Shown here one piece after another: positions 1 to 8,479 of a DNA stretch of 64,000 nucleotides (position 1 is its first letter; each line of letters begins with the position of its first letter). The stretch covers positions 1-64,000 of the forward strand of contig JAILKJ010000045.1 in the NCBI GenBank assembly GCA_024693845.1. Reading direction: 5' to 3'. Source of the stretch: Lachnospiraceae bacterium (GTDB lineage: Bacteria > Bacillota > Clostridia > Lachnospirales > Lachnospiraceae). The position numbers and the translations under genes are program-made. The notes beneath the pieces are model-generated. The model had not been told where the DNA came from. It did not search any database and was given only the letters and a program-made list of their open reading frames with translations.

Positions 1-533
1 TTAACGTATCCGCTAAGGATCTTGGCACCGGTAAGGAGCAGCACATCACCATCACCGCAGGTTCCAACATGTCCGATGATGACATCGATAAGGCTATCAA
101 GGAAGCTGCCGAGTATGAGGCTCAGGATAAAGCCCGCAAGGAAGCCATCGATGCAAGGAATGATGCGGACGCCTTCGTATTCCAGACCGAGAAGGCATTA
201 AAGGAAGTGGGCGATAAGCTTTCCGACAGCGAGAAGAGCCCGGTTGAGGCAGATCTTGCCGACCTGAAGGCATACCTTGACAGCACCAAGGATCAGGAGA
301 TGAGTGCAGATCAGGTATCCGAGCTTAAGGCAAAACAGGAGAAGCTGACCACCAGTGCTCAGGCGCTCTTCACCAAGATGTATGAGCAGGCTCAGCAGCA
401 GGCAGGCGGCGCTCAGGGAGCAGGTCCTGACATGAGTGGATTTGCCGGCGCGGCAGGAGCGCAGGATGCGGGCGCAAACAATGATGGCCCCATGAGCGGC
501 GACGTGGTTGATGGCGACTACAGAGAAGTATAA
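1..533 (+). CDS. dnaK: Chaperone DnaK (Hsp70), C-terminal part only
   Basis: The reading frame is already open at the left edge and codes for the last ~177 residues of DnaK. Visible are the end of the substrate-binding beta domain (AKDLGTGKEQHITITAGS), the helical lid rich in Glu, Lys and Ala, and a Gly/Ala/Gln-rich tail that ends DVVDGDYREV, the usual type of C-terminus for a Gram-positive DnaK. DnaK is the ATP-dependent cytosolic Hsp70 that works with DnaJ and GrpE in protein folding. The nucleotide-binding domain and any hrcA-grpE genes lie outside the window. dnaJ follows after 92 bp containing a strong hairpin. Family assignment is secure from sequence and from the neighbouring dnaJ. Confidence 0.96.
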   Translation, partial: NVSAKDLGTGKEQHITITAGSNMSDDDIDKAIKEAAEYEAQDKARKEAIDARNDADAFVFQTEKALKEVGDKLSDSEKSPVEADLADLKAYLDSTKDQEMSADQVSELKAKQEKLTTSAQALFTKMYEQAQQQAGGAQGAGPDMSGFAGAAGAQDAGANNDGPMSGDVVDGDYREV

Positions 534-577
534 GCTTATTATAGTTAGCATAAGGTAACAAAATACAAAGATGCATG

Positions 578-600
578 TGGCGTGGGCTGGTCCCACGCCA
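578..600 (+). promoter_or_regulatory. Intercistronic hairpin between dnaK and dnaJ
   Basis: A perfect 9-bp inverted repeat (TGGCGTGGG, loop CTGGT, CCCACGCCA) lies 45 bp after the dnaK stop and 26 bp before the dnaJ start. GCAT and ATGC just outside it could extend the stem. No T-run follows, so it is not a typical intrinsic terminator. It more likely adjusts the dnaK:dnaJ ratio by mRNA processing, 3'-end protection or partial termination. That role is inference. Confidence 0.7.
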
Positions 601-625
601 AATGCAGGTTTACAGAGGTGGCAAA

Positions 626-1795
626 ATGGCAGAGCAGAAACGGGATTATTATGAGGTCCTGGGCGTAGAAAAAAACGCCGACGAAGCGGCGATCAAAAAA
701 GCATACAGACAGCTGGCAAAGAAGTATCACCCGGATATGAATCCCGGTGATGCCGAAGCGGAAAAGAAATTCAAAGAGGCATCGGAGGCCTATGCGGTGC
801 TGTCCGATCCGGATAAGAGGAAGCAGTACGATCAGTTCGGTCATGCAGCCTTTGAACAGGGCGGCGGCGGAGCTTACAGCGGCTTCGATTTCGGTAGCAT
901 GGACTTTTCCGACATCTTCGGAGACATTTTCGGAGACTTGTTCGGCGGCGGTTCCAGAGGGCGCAGGAGCGGCGGCCCCATGAAGGGAGCCAATATCCGT
1001 ACCAGCGTGCGCATCAGTTTTGAAGAGGCGGTATTCGGTTGTGAGAAGGAGCTGGAGCTGAATCTCAAGGATCCCTGCCCCACCTGTAACGGAACCGGTG
1101 CTAAGCCGGGTACCAGCAAGATCACCTGTACCAAGTGCGGCGGTAAGGGTCAGGTTGTGATGACCCAGCAGTCCTTCTTCGGCATGGTAAGGAACGTTCA
1201 GACCTGCCCCGACTGTCAGGGAAGCGGTCAGATCATCAAAGAAAAATGCACCGCCTGCCGGGGTGAAGGCTTTATCAGCAACCGCAAGAAGATCCAGGTA
1301 TCCATCCCCGCAGGTATTGATTCCGGTCAGAGCATCCGGATTCGGGAAAAGGGAGAGCCGGGTGTTTCCGGAGGTCCGAGAGGAGATCTTCTCGTGGAGG
1401 TTCTGGTACAGCGCCATCCCATCTTCCAGAGGCAGGATACCAATATCTATTCCACGGTTCCCGTATCCTTTGCGGTGGCAACCCTGGGCGGAGAGATCAT
1501 GATCGATACCGTGGACGGAAAGGTGGCTTACACCGTTAAGCCCGGAACCCAGACAGATACGAGAGTCCGTCTGAAGGGTAAGGGAGTACCTTCTCTTCGG
1601 AGCAGTTCAGTGAGGGGAGATCACTACGTGACACTGGTACTGCAGGTTCCTGAGAAGATCCCCAACGAAGCAAAGGATCTGCTCAGACGTTTTGATGAAC
1701 TGACGGGGAATTCCTTAAAGGCCGTGGATCAGTATACGGAGAATAAGGATGCTGCCTCAGGCAAGGGCAAAAAGAAGAAAAAAGGCTTGTTCTGA
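626..1795 (+). CDS. dnaJ: Co-chaperone DnaJ (Hsp40)
   Basis: Type-I DnaJ of 389 aa that stimulates DnaK ATPase and delivers unfolded substrates. Domains in order: J domain (about residues 5-70, HPD motif at 35-37), Gly/Phe-rich linker, zinc-binding region with four CxxCxGxG-type repeats ([32 protein letters not shown]), two beta-barrel substrate domains, and a Lys-rich tail ending KKKKKGLF. The ATG at 626 was chosen because AGAGGTGG lies just upstream and the protein then begins [13 protein letters not shown], the normal DnaJ N-terminus. An upstream in-frame start at 575 would fall inside the hairpin. Length and motifs are complete. Confidence 0.97.
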   Translation: MAEQKRDYYEVLGVEKNADEAAIKKAYRQLAKKYHPDMNPGDAEAEKKFKEASEAYAVLSDPDKRKQYDQFGHAAFEQGGGGAYSGFDFGSMDFSDIFGDIFGDLFGGGSRGRRSGGPMKGANIRTSVRISFEEAVFGCEKELELNLKDPCPTCNGTGAKPGTSKITCTKCGGKGQVVMTQQSFFGMVRNVQTCPDCQGSGQIIKEKCTACRGEGFISNRKKIQVSIPAGIDSGQSIRIREKGEPGVSGGPRGDLLVEVLVQRHPIFQRQDTNIYSTVPVSFAVATLGGEIMIDTVDGKVAYTVKPGTQTDTRVRLKGKGVPSLRSSSVRGDHYVTLVLQVPEKIPNEAKDLLRRFDELTGNSLKAVDQYTENKDAASGKGKKKKKGLF

Positions 1796-1812
1796 GAGAA
1801 ACGGGGGGAAAT

Positions 1813-2991
1813 ATGAACTATCGCAAAGACAGAAAAGGAAATGACATTTCTATTCTCGGCTTCGGCTGTATGCGTTTTACCAAAAAAGGAAACGCCATCG
1901 ATATCGACAAGGCCGAGCAGGAGATCCTGGCCGCATACAAGGCCGGGGTGAATTACTATGATACCGCTTATATCTACACCGGAAGCGAAGCCTGCATCGG
2001 AGAGATCTTTGAGCGGAACGGGATGCGGGACAAGATAAAGATCGCCACCAAGCTTCCCCAGTACCTTGTAAATAATCCGGCTGCTCTGGATAAGTATTTT
2101 GACGAGCAGAAAAAGAGACTGCGTACGGACTATATCGACTATTATCTGATGCATATGCTCACGGACCTGAAGGCCTGGGAGAATCTGAAAAAGAACGGCA
2201 TCGAGGAGTGGATCGAAAAAAAGAAAGCAAGCGGTGAGATCAGGAACATCGGTTTTTCCTTCCACGGCAATACGGATATGTTCCTGCAGATCCTGGAGGC
2301 CTATGACTGGGATTTCTGCCAGATCCAATACAACTACCTGGATGAGGTTTCCCAGGCAGGTGTGGACGGCCTGAAGGCAGCCGCCGCAAAAGGGATCCCC
2401 GTGATCATCATGGAGCCTCTGCGGGGCGGTAAGCTGGTCAGCATGCTTCCCGAAAAGGCTAAGGAGCTTGTGGCTGCGGATCCGAAAAAACGCAGTGCCG
2501 CCGAACTGGCCTTCCGCTGGCTGTGGAACCAGAGTGAGGTGACCTGTGTCCTCTCCGGCATGAATTCCGTAGAGATGGTAGAGGAAAACTGCAGGGTGGC
2601 TTCCGAGGTTGAAGCCGGAGAATTTGAGCAGGCAGACTTTGATCTCATCGACGGGATCAAGAGTGCGATCCGGGAGAAGATCAAGGTGGGCTGTACCGGC
2701 TGCGGATATTGCATGCCCTGCCCTAAGGGAGTGGATATCCCCGGAACTTTCTATTACTATAATGAGATGTATACGGAAGCCAAAACATCGGCCCGTTTCA
2801 ATTATGCGCAGAATGTCGGTATCCGCAAGGAGCCGAGCTTTGCTTCCCAGTGTATCGAATGCGGTAAGTGCGAACAGCATTGCCCCCAGCACCTTGAGAT
2901 CCGCAAGGAGCTTAAGAAAGCTGATAAGGCTCTGCGTCCGCTTCCTTATAAGATCGGCATCAATGTGGCAAGGAAATTTATTTTGAAATAG
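1813..2991 (+). CDS. Aldo/keto reductase with C-terminal 2x[4Fe-4S] ferredoxin domain
   Basis: A 392-aa oxidoreductase. The N-terminal ~280 residues form an aldo/keto-reductase barrel (GFGCMRF start, YYDTAYIYTGSE with the catalytic-type Tyr, ATKLP lysine strand, YYLMHML histidine). The C-terminus carries two cysteine clusters: C294, C297, C300 and C303 (CTGCGYCMPC), then C347, C350, C353 and C357 (CIECGKCEQHC), as expected for two [4Fe-4S] centres. Such fusions are common in anaerobic Clostridia and probably link sugar or aldehyde reduction to ferredoxin-type electron carriers, but the substrate is unknown. It sits 17 bp after dnaJ and 18 bp before prmA, so it is probably co-transcribed with the heat-shock operon. 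Confidence 0.88.
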   Translation: MNYRKDRKGNDISILGFGCMRFTKKGNAIDIDKAEQEILAAYKAGVNYYDTAYIYTGSEACIGEIFERNGMRDKIKIATKLPQYLVNNPAALDKYFDEQKKRLRTDYIDYYLMHMLTDLKAWENLKKNGIEEWIEKKKASGEIRNIGFSFHGNTDMFLQILEAYDWDFCQIQYNYLDEVSQAGVDGLKAAAAKGIPVIIMEPLRGGKLVSMLPEKAKELVAADPKKRSAAELAFRWLWNQSEVTCVLSGMNSVEMVEENCRVASEVEAGEFEQADFDLIDGIKSAIREKIKVGCTGCGYCMPCPKGVDIPGTFYYYNEMYTEAKTSARFNYAQNVGIRKEPSFASQCIECGKCEQHCPQHLEIRKELKKADKALRPLPYKIGINVARKFILK

Positions 2992-3009
2992 ACAAAAGGG
3001 GTATCTGAT

Positions 3010-4098
3010 ATGAAATGGACACGCCTTACGATCAAGACAACGACAACCGCCGAGGACATCATCATCAGCGAAATGTATGAGCTGGGACTGATGGGCGCTC
3101 AGATCGAGGATAATGTTCCTCTTACCGCCTGGGAAAGAGAGCAGATGTTCGTGGATATCCTTCCGGAGACCCGGGAGGATGACGGACGGGCACTGCTGCA
3201 TTTTTTTGTGGAAGTGAAAGGGGAAAATGCGGATGCGCAGGGCTTCTCGGGCAACGGCGTTTCGAAAGCGGAGGATAATTCCTACCGTTATGTGAGTGGC
3301 GAAAATGTTGTGGAAGACCTTCCGGGACTGATCAGTGCCATGGAAGAGAAGCTTTCCAAAATACAGGGCTATATGGATATCGGAGAAGGAACCATCGAGG
3401 TTTCCGAGACGGAGGATCTGGACTGGGCCAACAACTGGAAGGAATTCTTCAAGCCCTTTTATGTGGATGAGCTTATGGTGGTTCCCAGCTGGTATACCAT
3501 CGGGGAAGAAGGGGAGCATAGTGTAGCCCTCCGGCCTTCGGACAAGCTTCTTCGCATCGATCCCGGCAGTGCCTTCGGAACAGGCATGCACGAGACAACG
3601 CAGCTTTGTATCAAAGCGTTGAAGAAATATGTAACGGAAGAAACCACTCTTTTGGATGTGGGGACCGGCAGCGGGATCCTGGGGATTGTGGCACTTTTAT
3701 ACGGTGCAAAGACGGTAACGGGCACGGATCTGGACATCTGTGCAAAGGAAGCGGTTAAGGATAATCTGGCGCTGAATCATACCGGTGAGGATCGATTTAC
3801 CCTTTTGATCGGAAATGTGATCACGGAGGAATCGGTGCAGCAGGAGGTGCTTTCTCTTGCAAAGGATGCCGGAAAAGGCTATGATATCGTAGTTGCCAAT
3901 ATCCTGGCACCGGTACTCTGTGAGCTGACGCCGGTGGTATCCGGTAAGCTGCTGCGCAGTGGAGGGATCTATATCACCTCCGGTATCATAGAGGGTAAGG
4001 AAGAAAGTGTCAGCGAAGCCTGCAGAAAGGTCGGGATGGAAGTTGTCTCGGTGGAGAAGCAGGGTGAGTGGCGCTGCGTGATCGCCAGGAAACCATGA
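3010..4098 (+). CDS. prmA: Ribosomal protein L11 methyltransferase
   Basis: SAM-dependent methyltransferase that in PrmA family members trimethylates ribosomal protein L11. The N-terminal substrate-recognition region is followed by the hallmark FGTGMHETTQ (from about residue 188), motif I LLDVGTGSGILG (about 214-225) and VVANILAPVL with the post-I and catalytic-loop residues. At 362 aa it is longer than most PrmA proteins (about 300-320). The excess lies in the N-terminal half, where a linker around residues 70-100 is rich in Gly, Asn and Glu. The position after dnaJ and before rsmE matches the Bacillus dnaK operon (yqeT). Confidence 0.94.
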   Translation: MKWTRLTIKTTTTAEDIIISEMYELGLMGAQIEDNVPLTAWEREQMFVDILPETREDDGRALLHFFVEVKGENADAQGFSGNGVSKAEDNSYRYVSGENVVEDLPGLISAMEEKLSKIQGYMDIGEGTIEVSETEDLDWANNWKEFFKPFYVDELMVVPSWYTIGEEGEHSVALRPSDKLLRIDPGSAFGTGMHETTQLCIKALKKYVTEETTLLDVGTGSGILGIVALLYGAKTVTGTDLDICAKEAVKDNLALNHTGEDRFTLLIGNVITEESVQQEVLSLAKDAGKGYDIVVANILAPVLCELTPVVSGKLLRSGGIYITSGIIEGKEESVSEACRKVGMEVVSVEKQGEWRCVIARKP

Positions 4099-4107
4099 GG
4101 AAAAGGC

Positions 4108-4863
4108 ATGTATCAGTTTTTTGTTCCGCCCTCTGCCATAGAAGGTAAGCGGGTGCATATCACCGGAGCGGATGTCAATCATATACGAAACGTTCTTCGC
4201 ATGAAGGTGGGCGAGGAGCTTTCGGTGAGCAACGGATGCGACGGAAAGGAATACCGCTGCGGTATCCTGGAGCTTGGGGAGGATGAGATCCTCTGCGAGC
4301 TTCGTTTCATCAAGGAAGACAGTGTGGAACTGCCCTGCCCCGTTACCCTGTATCAGGGCCTTCCCAAGGCAGACAAGATGGAACTGATCCTGCAGAAAGC
4401 CGTGGAACTGGGAGCTGTCCGCATCGTTCCAGTTGCCATGAAGCGCTGCGTGGTGAAGCTGGACCCGAAAAAGGCAGAGTCTAAACGAACCCGCTGGCAG
4501 ACCATCTGTGAGGCGGCGGCCAAGCAGAGCAAGCGGGCTATCGTTCCGGAGGTTTCGGCGCTCATGCCCTTTGCCGAGGCATTGAAGGAAGCAGCGTCGG
4601 CTGATGTGCCCCTGGTGCCTTACGAGATGGCAGAGGATATTTCCTATACCAGACAGGTGATCCGTCAGATCAAACCGGGTCAGAGTATCTCCGTGATGAT
4701 AGGACCGGAGGGAGGCTTTGACGAGGAGGAGATCCGGCAGGCGGAAGAGGCCGGCATGAAAAAGATCACTCTGGGAAAAAGGATCCTTCGGACGGAGACG
4801 GCGGGGATGACAATGCTTTCCATTCTGATGTATGAGCTGGAAGCTTCCGGAGAAAAGGAGTAA
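4108..4863 (+). CDS. rsmE: 16S rRNA (uracil1498-N3)-methyltransferase
   Basis: SPOUT-class RNA methyltransferase of 251 aa that methylates U1498 in the decoding centre of 16S rRNA. The N-terminal PUA-like region begins YQFFVPPSAIEGKRVHITG. The knotted C-terminus carries the cofactor motifs IGPEGGFDEEE and LGKRILRTETAG. It starts 9 bp after prmA, as in the Bacillus order prmA-rsmE (yqeT-yqeU). The family's next usual neighbour, mtaB, is displaced about 4 kb downstream here. Complete and unremarkable. Confidence 0.96.
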   Translation: MYQFFVPPSAIEGKRVHITGADVNHIRNVLRMKVGEELSVSNGCDGKEYRCGILELGEDEILCELRFIKEDSVELPCPVTLYQGLPKADKMELILQKAVELGAVRIVPVAMKRCVVKLDPKKAESKRTRWQTICEAAAKQSKRAIVPEVSALMPFAEALKEAASADVPLVPYEMAEDISYTRQVIRQIKPGQSISVMIGPEGGFDEEEIRQAEEAGMKKITLGKRILRTETAGMTMLSILMYELEASGEKE

Positions 4864-4869
4864 ATAAAA

Positions 4870-5346
4870 GTGAGTGTGGAATTTCATTGCCCGTCCTGCG
4901 GGAAGAAACTGTTTGAATATGAACCGCGAATGAGAAAGTACGGTCCTCTGACGGAGGATTGCAAAAGCTGCGGAAAGACCTATATCGATCCGCGAAGGGT
5001 GGAACTTTCGCTTACGGGAATACCTGCGGATGAATATAAAATGTCCCCCTACGTTTTTATCCTGGTGATCGGAGCTTTTCTGATCTGGAGAGGGTGGTAT
5101 ATGCTGGGCATGTATCAGCTGGGCGTCCCGGGGCCCATGCAGAAATTCCTGCCGGTTGTCTTTATCATTCTCGGGATCGTCGCCATTCTTGCATCCATCT
5201 ATGAGATCATCATGATCAAAACAGGCGGCAAGGCAAAGAAGATGCAGAAGCTTATGGAAGAGTCCAGGCAGCGCATGAAGAACCATGCCTATGTGGAGAA
5301 ATTGAAAGATCTCGGTATCGAGGTTCCGGAGGAGCTGAGGCAGTGA
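4870..5346 (+). CDS. Zinc-ribbon membrane protein of unknown function
   Basis: A 158-aa protein starting at GTG 4870, with AAGGAG at the end of rsmE as ribosome-binding site. An N-terminal zinc-ribbon-like module has two CPSC/CKSC pairs (C7, C10, C31, C34). Two membrane segments follow (about residues 59-80 and 92-117), and then a charged, probably helical cytoplasmic tail. I do not recognise a named family. It overlaps the next membrane-protein gene by 4 bp (GTGA), so the two are translationally coupled and may act together. Confidence 0.75.
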   Translation: MSVEFHCPSCGKKLFEYEPRMRKYGPLTEDCKSCGKTYIDPRRVELSLTGIPADEYKMSPYVFILVIGAFLIWRGWYMLGMYQLGVPGPMQKFLPVVFIILGIVAILASIYEIIMIKTGGKAKKMQKLMEESRQRMKNHAYVEKLKDLGIEVPEELRQ

Positions 5347-5939
5347 AGGAAAAAGCAAAAAAGCTGTTTTTGATCCTGATCGTGGTGATGGTTGTGGGTT
5401 ATCTGCTGGTGACCGCACTTCTGGATCTGACAAATAAAAAAGATATTTATACGGTGCATGCCGATGAGGGAGCGCAGGTCTTGGAGGTCGAGCATTCGAT
5501 CAACGGTCTGATCCCGGTGGGCAAGGACTATTACTACGTGGTGGTGGATGATGCCACCATGCAGGCCTGCATCGTCAAGGCGTCGAAACGCTGGTTTAAT
5601 AAGAATTTCGATGAAAACGGAATGGCTGTTTCACCGGGCGGTGTAACGATCACATCCCTGGCCAAAAACATCGATGACTTTGATGTGAGAGATGAGATCG
5701 AAAGGCGTGCTTCTTCCATCGAAGGAGTGAGCTTTGCGGTGTCGCCGGACAACAGCCTGGTGCTTTCCTATAAACAGGACGCGGTCGAAAAGCTTCTGGT
5801 GCTTCTGATGACTGCTGCCATGGCATTTGGTGTCATGAAGATCGCAAAAAGGGAAGAGGAAGTTCCCGCTATAGTCAGAAAACTTTGCCTGGTGGCAGTG
5901 ATACTGTACTTGGTATTTTTCTTAAAGGTGATCATCTGA
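5343..5939 (+). CDS. Membrane protein of unknown function
   Basis: A 198-aa protein beginning at a GTG that overlaps the preceding stop. One N-terminal membrane anchor (about residues 6-27) is followed by an extracytoplasmic region of ~120 residues, and two hydrophobic segments at the C-terminus (about 148-166 and 177-198) end LYLVFFLKVII. No catalytic motif is visible and no family is recognised. It is coupled to the upstream zinc-ribbon protein. Its stop overlaps the start of the cysteine desulfurase by one base (TGATG), so all three genes appear to be in one operon. Confidence 0.75.
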   Translation: MKEKAKKLFLILIVVMVVGYLLVTALLDLTNKKDIYTVHADEGAQVLEVEHSINGLIPVGKDYYYVVVDDATMQACIVKASKRWFNKNFDENGMAVSPGGVTITSLAKNIDDFDVRDEIERRASSIEGVSFAVSPDNSLVLSYKQDAVEKLLVLLMTAAMAFGVMKIAKREEEVPAIVRKLCLVAVILYLVFFLKVII

Positions 5940-7120
5940 TGGAGATTTATCTGGATAATTCCGCCACCACCAAAATGGCGGAGGAAGCAGCAGAAAAAAT
6001 GCTGCAGGTCATACAGGAAGATTACGGCAATCCCTCCAGCCTTCATTTGAAAGGAGTCGGAGCCGAAGGATATATTCGGGAAGCGAGGAGCAACTTTGCC
6101 GGCCTTTTGAAGGTAAAAGAGAAGGAGATCTTCTTTACCTCCGGCGGTACGGAAAGTGATAACTGGGCGATCTTTTCCGCAGCAAAGTCAATGAAGCATA
6201 CGGGAAAACGGCTGATCACAACCGCCATAGAGCACCCGGCAGTCCTTTCGCCCATGAAAGAGTTAGAGCGTCAGGGCTGGGAAGTGATCACTCTTCCGGT
6301 GGATAAGCGTGGCATCGTTTCCGAGGAAGCTCTCGCCGGGGCGCTGAATGAGGAGACTGCTCTGGTTTCGGTGATGATGGTCAATAATGAGGTGGGCAGC
6401 ATTCAGCCGGTGGAACGGATCGGTGCTCTGGTCAGGGAAAAAGCACCCCGGGCACTTTTCCATGTGGATGCGGTCCAGGGATTCGGTAAGCTGGCCATAA
6501 CACCTTCCAAGTGGGGGATCGATCTGATGAGCGTCAGCGCTCATAAGCTCCACGGTCCCAAGGGAGTGGGACTTCTCTATGCTTCTTCGAAGTCGAAGCT
6601 GAAGCCTATGATCTACGGCGGAGGACAGCAGGAGGATCTGCGTTCGGGAACGGAAAACGTACCCGGTATCGCAGCTTTCGATGTGGCGGCAAAGTTAGCA
6701 TATGCAAACTTAGAAGAGGACAGGGCAAGGCTTTATGAGCTGAAGGATCATTTCGTCAGTGAGCTTAAGCAGCTGCCGGATGTGGTGATCAACGGTCCCG
6801 CAGCTTTTGAGACGGACGTGGATATGGGCAGCCGCACGGATGCACCCCACATCGTCAACGCATCCTTTACGGGGATCAGAAGCGAGGTGCTGCTGCACTC
6901 CCTGGAGGATAAGGGAATATTTGTTTCCGCAGGATCTGCCTGCTCCTCCCATAAAAGAAAGCCCAGCGCCACCCTTTCGGCCATGGGTCTTTCTGCAGGA
7001 GAGATGGAATCGGCGCTGCGTTTTTCCTTCTCTTCCTATACGACAAGGGAAGAGCTGGATCTGACCCTGGAGGCTTTGGGTGAATTACTGCCGAACCTTC
7101 GGAGATTTACACGACATTAA
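5939..7120 (+). CDS. Cysteine desulfurase (NifS/IscS-like) paired with ThiI
   Basis: PLP enzyme of 393 aa that removes sulfur from cysteine. Motifs: LDNSATTKM start, HVDAVQGFGK, PLP lysine K203 in SAHKLHGPKG, RSGTENVPG, and the sulfur-carrying C335 in SAGSACSSHK. The ATG at 5939 overlaps the previous stop and has AAAGGTG upstream. A longer in-frame start at 5885 would add residues foreign to the family. Its partner is the thiI gene 48 bp downstream, the standard Firmicutes arrangement (NifZ-ThiI) in which this desulfurase supplies sulfur for tRNA 4-thiouridine. The window also carries a separate SufS, so this copy is probably dedicated to tRNA. Confidence 0.93.
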   Translation: MEIYLDNSATTKMAEEAAEKMLQVIQEDYGNPSSLHLKGVGAEGYIREARSNFAGLLKVKEKEIFFTSGGTESDNWAIFSAAKSMKHTGKRLITTAIEHPAVLSPMKELERQGWEVITLPVDKRGIVSEEALAGALNEETALVSVMMVNNEVGSIQPVERIGALVREKAPRALFHVDAVQGFGKLAITPSKWGIDLMSVSAHKLHGPKGVGLLYASSKSKLKPMIYGGGQQEDLRSGTENVPGIAAFDVAAKLAYANLEEDRARLYELKDHFVSELKQLPDVVINGPAAFETDVDMGSRTDAPHIVNASFTGIRSEVLLHSLEDKGIFVSAGSACSSHKRKPSATLSAMGLSAGEMESALRFSFSSYTTREELDLTLEALGELLPNLRRFTRH

Positions 7121-7168
7121 ACCAAGGCTGCATCAGGCAACAGTGAGCACAGCAAATGTGAGGAAAAG

Positions 7169-8365
7169 ATGAAAACGATCTATCTGATAAAATACGCTGA
7201 GATCGGCGTCAAAGGAAAAAACAGATATGTATTTGAGGATGCCCTGGTAAAGCAGATCCGTTTCGCCTTAAAGGGGATCGAATGGGAATTCGAAGTAAAA
7301 AGAGCCCAGGGCCGGATCTATATCGATGCAAAGGAAGGCATGGATGCGGATACGGATGAAGAGGTAAGAGGTGCACTGAAGACGGTCTTCGGTATCGCAG
7401 GCTTCTGCCCCGTGGTAAGCGTGGAGGATGAGGGCTTTGATAAGCTGGCGGATGCGGTGGTTTCCTATATGAAGGAGACCTATCCGGAAGGCGAGCATAC
7501 CTTTAAGGTCTTTGCCAGAAGGGCCAGAAAAGACTATCCCATGGAGTCTCCCGAGATCTGTATGGAGCTGGGCGGCAGGATCCTGGATGAATGCCCGAAT
7601 CTGAAGGTTAATGTACGGGAGCCGGAGATCGAGCTGAATGTGGAAGTGAGGGAGAGCATTTTTATCTATTCCGAGGTGATCCCCGGACTGGGCGGCATGC
7701 CCATCGGCAGCGGCGGAAAGGCCATGCTTCTTTTATCCGGTGGCATCGATTCCCCTGTGGCAGGCTATATGATCGCAAAGCGCGGCGTTTCCCTGGAGGC
7801 GGTCTATTTTCATGCACCGCCGTATACCTCGGAGAGGGCAAAGCAGAAGGTAGTGGATCTGGCTAAGAAGATCTGCATTTATACCGGACCCATCCGGCTG
7901 CATGTGATCAATTTCACGGATATCCAGATGGCCATCTACGAAAAATGTCCCCATGACGAGCTGACCATCATCATGCGGCGTTATATGATGCGGATCGCCG
8001 AGACGCTGGCAAAGCAGAACGAGTGCCTGGGACTGGTAACGGGAGAGAGCATCGGACAGGTGGCTTCCCAGACCATGCAGTCTCTGGCGGCCACCAATGA
8101 GGTCTGCCAGCTGCCGGTATACAGACCGCTGATCGCTTTTGACAAGCAGGATATCGTGGATATTTCGGAGAAGATAGACACCTATGAGACTTCGATCCTG
8201 CCTTACGAGGACTGCTGTACCATCTTCGTGGCAAAGCATCCGGTGACCAGACCGGTTGTGGATGTCATCAGAAGGCATGAGGAGAATCTTACGGAAGTGA
8301 TCGATGATCTGGTGGAAAAAGCCCTGGCCGAAGACGATGTGATCTATGTCAGACCGGGACGGTAA
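7169..8365 (+). CDS. thiI: tRNA 4-thiouridine synthase ThiI
   Basis: 398-aa adenylating sulfurtransferase that makes s4U8 in tRNA and may also feed thiazole synthesis. An N-terminal ferredoxin-like and THUMP region (about residues 1-165) binds tRNA. The PP-loop SGGIDS is at residues 190-195. EDCCTIF follows near the C-terminus. There is no rhodanese domain, as usual for Firmicutes ThiI. It follows its cysteine desulfurase directly. It faces the leftward HPr-like gene, and two hairpins lie in the 114-bp gap. Confidence 0.96.
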   Translation: MKTIYLIKYAEIGVKGKNRYVFEDALVKQIRFALKGIEWEFEVKRAQGRIYIDAKEGMDADTDEEVRGALKTVFGIAGFCPVVSVEDEGFDKLADAVVSYMKETYPEGEHTFKVFARRARKDYPMESPEICMELGGRILDECPNLKVNVREPEIELNVEVRESIFIYSEVIPGLGGMPIGSGGKAMLLLSGGIDSPVAGYMIAKRGVSLEAVYFHAPPYTSERAKQKVVDLAKKICIYTGPIRLHVINFTDIQMAIYEKCPHDELTIIMRRYMMRIAETLAKQNECLGLVTGESIGQVASQTMQSLAATNEVCQLPVYRPLIAFDKQDIVDISEKIDTYETSILPYEDCCTIFVAKHPVTRPVVDVIRRHEENLTEVIDDLVEKALAEDDVIYVRPGR

Positions 8366-8372
8366 GAGCAAT

Positions 8373-8399
8373 AAAAAAAACACCTGAATGATCAAGTGT
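8373..8399 (-). terminator. Intrinsic terminator of the HPr-like gene
   Basis: Read on the minus strand, ACACTTGA, loop TCAT and TCAGGTGT can pair as an 8-bp stem with one G-U wobble, followed by a run of eight T residues (8380-8373). This is a textbook intrinsic terminator for the leftward gene ending at 8480. On the plus strand the A-run precedes the hairpin, so it does not terminate thiI. Confidence 0.8.
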
Positions 8400-8434
8400 C
8401 TGAAAGGTATTGAAGGTATCTGGTTTAAGGGTTA

Positions 8435-8459
8435 CCCGCTTCCCGATGAGGGAAGCGGG
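8435..8459 (+). terminator. Strong hairpin, probable thiI terminator (possibly bidirectional)
   Basis: A perfect 10-bp stem (CCCGCTTCCC, loop GATGA, GGGAAGCGGG) between the convergent thiI and HPr-like genes. On the plus strand a T-rich stretch (ATTTGCATTTCG) follows, so it can end thiI transcripts. On the minus strand it sits between the HPr-like stop and the T-run terminator at 8373-8399. Confidence 0.75.
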
Positions 8460-8479
8460 ATTTGCATTTCGTATGAGGG

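Noticed and set aside
1729..3591. 620-codon open frame on the minus strand over the aldo/keto reductase and prmA
   Set aside because: It lies wholly antisense to two clear genes, has no family motifs and His/Leu/Ile-rich composition typical of the complement of G/C-ending codons.
3697..5433. 578-codon minus-strand frame across prmA, rsmE and the zinc-ribbon gene
   Set aside because: It is antisense to three real genes, has no ribosome-binding site and no recognisable domain; it is a codon-bias shadow.
7121..7168. TPP or other riboswitch before thiI
   Set aside because: The gap is only 48 bp with no conserved thi-box elements.
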